Origin: Flavobacterium chungbukense
GTDB lineage: Bacteria > Bacteroidota > Bacteroidia > Flavobacteriales > Flavobacteriaceae
DNA: 64,000 bases
NCBI RefSeq assembly: GCF_020805785.1
Contig: NZ_JAJGZV010000013.1
Coordinates: forward strand, 1 to 64,000
Direction of reading: 5' to 3'
Numbering within the stretch: position 1 is the stretch's first letter; each line of letters opens with the position of its first letter. Shown here piece after piece: positions 63,332 through 64,000 of this stretch. The position numbers and the translations under genes were made by a program. The notes under the pieces are model-generated. The model saw only the letters and a list, made by a program, of their open reading frames with translations. It ran no database searches and had not been told where the DNA came from.

Positions 63332-64000
63332 ATGAAAAGAAATTTTATAATCGCACTTTTTATTTTTTGCGTGTCCTTAACCGTTTCTGCACAGAAAGTA
63401 TTTGATATAAAAAAATACGGAGCAGTTGGAGACGGCAAAACATTAAATACAAAAGCAATCCAAAAAGCGATTGATGCTGCAAATAAAAATAAAGGAGGAA
63501 GAGTTGTTTTTTCTAAAGGAACGTTTCTGTCTGGAAGTATCGTTTTAAAGAATGATGTAGAACTATTTTTCGAAGATGGAGCTATTTTGTTAGGAAGCAC
63601 AAATCCAGATCACTATCCAAAATATGAAGGAATTAGGGCTTTCATAATTGCTTATGAATCCAAGAATATTGCTATAAAAGGAAAAGGAATTATAGACGGA
63701 CAAGGAAGAGAATTGGCATTAGCAATCGACAGTTTGCATCATACAGGAGTTCGAGTTGATCCAAAGTACAATTATAGAAGAATGCGTCCAGAAGACGGAA
63801 GGGGAAAACTGATTTCATTTGTAAAATGTGATTCAATTACAATGACTCAAATCACATTAAAAGACAGTCCAGGCTGGGTACAGTGTTTTACAGCATGTAA
63901 AAATATTGTAATTGATTTTATGAAAGTGGAAAGTAGAGCGTATTGGAATAATGACGGAATTGATGTTAACGGTTGTGAAAATGTTCGAATAACCAATTGC
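63332..64000 (+). CDS. GH28 polygalacturonase-type glycosidase, N-terminal part (cut by window end)
   Basis: The first 223 codons of a gene that continues past the window. MKRNFIIALFIFCVSLTVSA is a signal peptide. It is followed by the GH28 opening KVFDIKKYGAVGDGKTLNTK, the helix-cap segment SGSIVLKNDVELFFEDGAIL and the strand IKGKGIIDGQG. The last visible residues, WNNDGIDVNGCENVRITNC, contain the first catalytic motif (N-D-G-x-D). The later GDD, HGG and RIK motifs lie outside. It differs from the GH28 at 22708 in length between motifs and is a paralogue, not a duplicate. It marks a return to pectin functions, perhaps a second pectin cluster. Confidence 0.93.
   Translation, partial: MKRNFIIALFIFCVSLTVSAQKVFDIKKYGAVGDGKTLNTKAIQKAIDAANKNKGGRVVFSKGTFLSGSIVLKNDVELFFEDGAILLGSTNPDHYPKYEGIRAFIIAYESKNIAIKGKGIIDGQGRELALAIDSLHHTGVRVDPKYNYRRMRPEDGRGKLISFVKCDSITMTQITLKDSPGWVQCFTACKNIVIDFMKVESRAYWNNDGIDVNGCENVRITNC

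Overview
The window looks like a chromosomal segment of a Flavobacterium-type member of the Bacteroidota. The evidence is low GC, SusC/SusD pairs, hybrid two-component regulators, a type IX secretion sorting domain, and promoter -7 boxes of the TAnnTTTG type. I see no rRNA, tRNA, CRISPR array, phage or transposase gene. Almost all of it is glycan-degrading accessory DNA.

Layout. 1-4130: the end of an M16 peptidase gene, katG, and a small GNAT acetyltransferase. 4151-35374: a pectin utilisation locus. It has a divergent GH3 enzyme, a hybrid regulator (HTCS1), a small lipoprotein, SusC, SusD, a surface glycan-binding lipoprotein, GH43, GH105, GH28, a CE8 pectin methylesterase, an alpha/beta-hydrolase esterase, a CE12 rhamnogalacturonan acetylesterase, a 2431-residue secreted CE8+PL1 fusion and a small lipoprotein. 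Together these would demethylate, deacetylate and cut homogalacturonan and rhamnogalacturonan, import the oligomers through SusCD and finish them in the periplasm. 35782-56863: a second locus with GH89 alpha-N-acetylglucosaminidase, SusC, SusD, two GH92 alpha-mannosidases, an unknown 187-residue protein, a DUF4861-like protein, a metallophosphoesterase, a second hybrid regulator (HTCS2) and a myo-inositol oxygenase. 57044-64000: GH2 beta-galactosidase, an HGSNAT/DUF5009-like membrane acetyltransferase, an SSS-type sodium symporter and the start of another GH28, so the right end returns to pectin.

The most interesting observation concerns the second locus. The promoters of GH89, the SusCD pair and inositol oxygenase each carry the same direct repeat, TCCAT-N16-TCCAT (21-bp period; one base differs at GH89). 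In all three, exactly 26 bp separate the start of the second half-site from the start of a -7-like box. This ties inositol oxygenase to the alpha-mannosidase/alpha-GlcNAcase locus as a probable HTCS2 regulon. The nearby HGSNAT-like protein matches the enzyme that precedes GH89 in lysosomal heparan degradation. My inference is that the locus degrades an inositol-linked glycan (a plant GIPC headgroup or a GPI-anchor glycan): mannose, (N-acetyl)glucosamine and perhaps galactose are removed, phosphate is cleaved, and the inositol is oxidised to glucuronate, which can share the uronate pathway used for pectin. This is a hypothesis. No glucuronidase for the GIPC GlcA-inositol bond is visible here.
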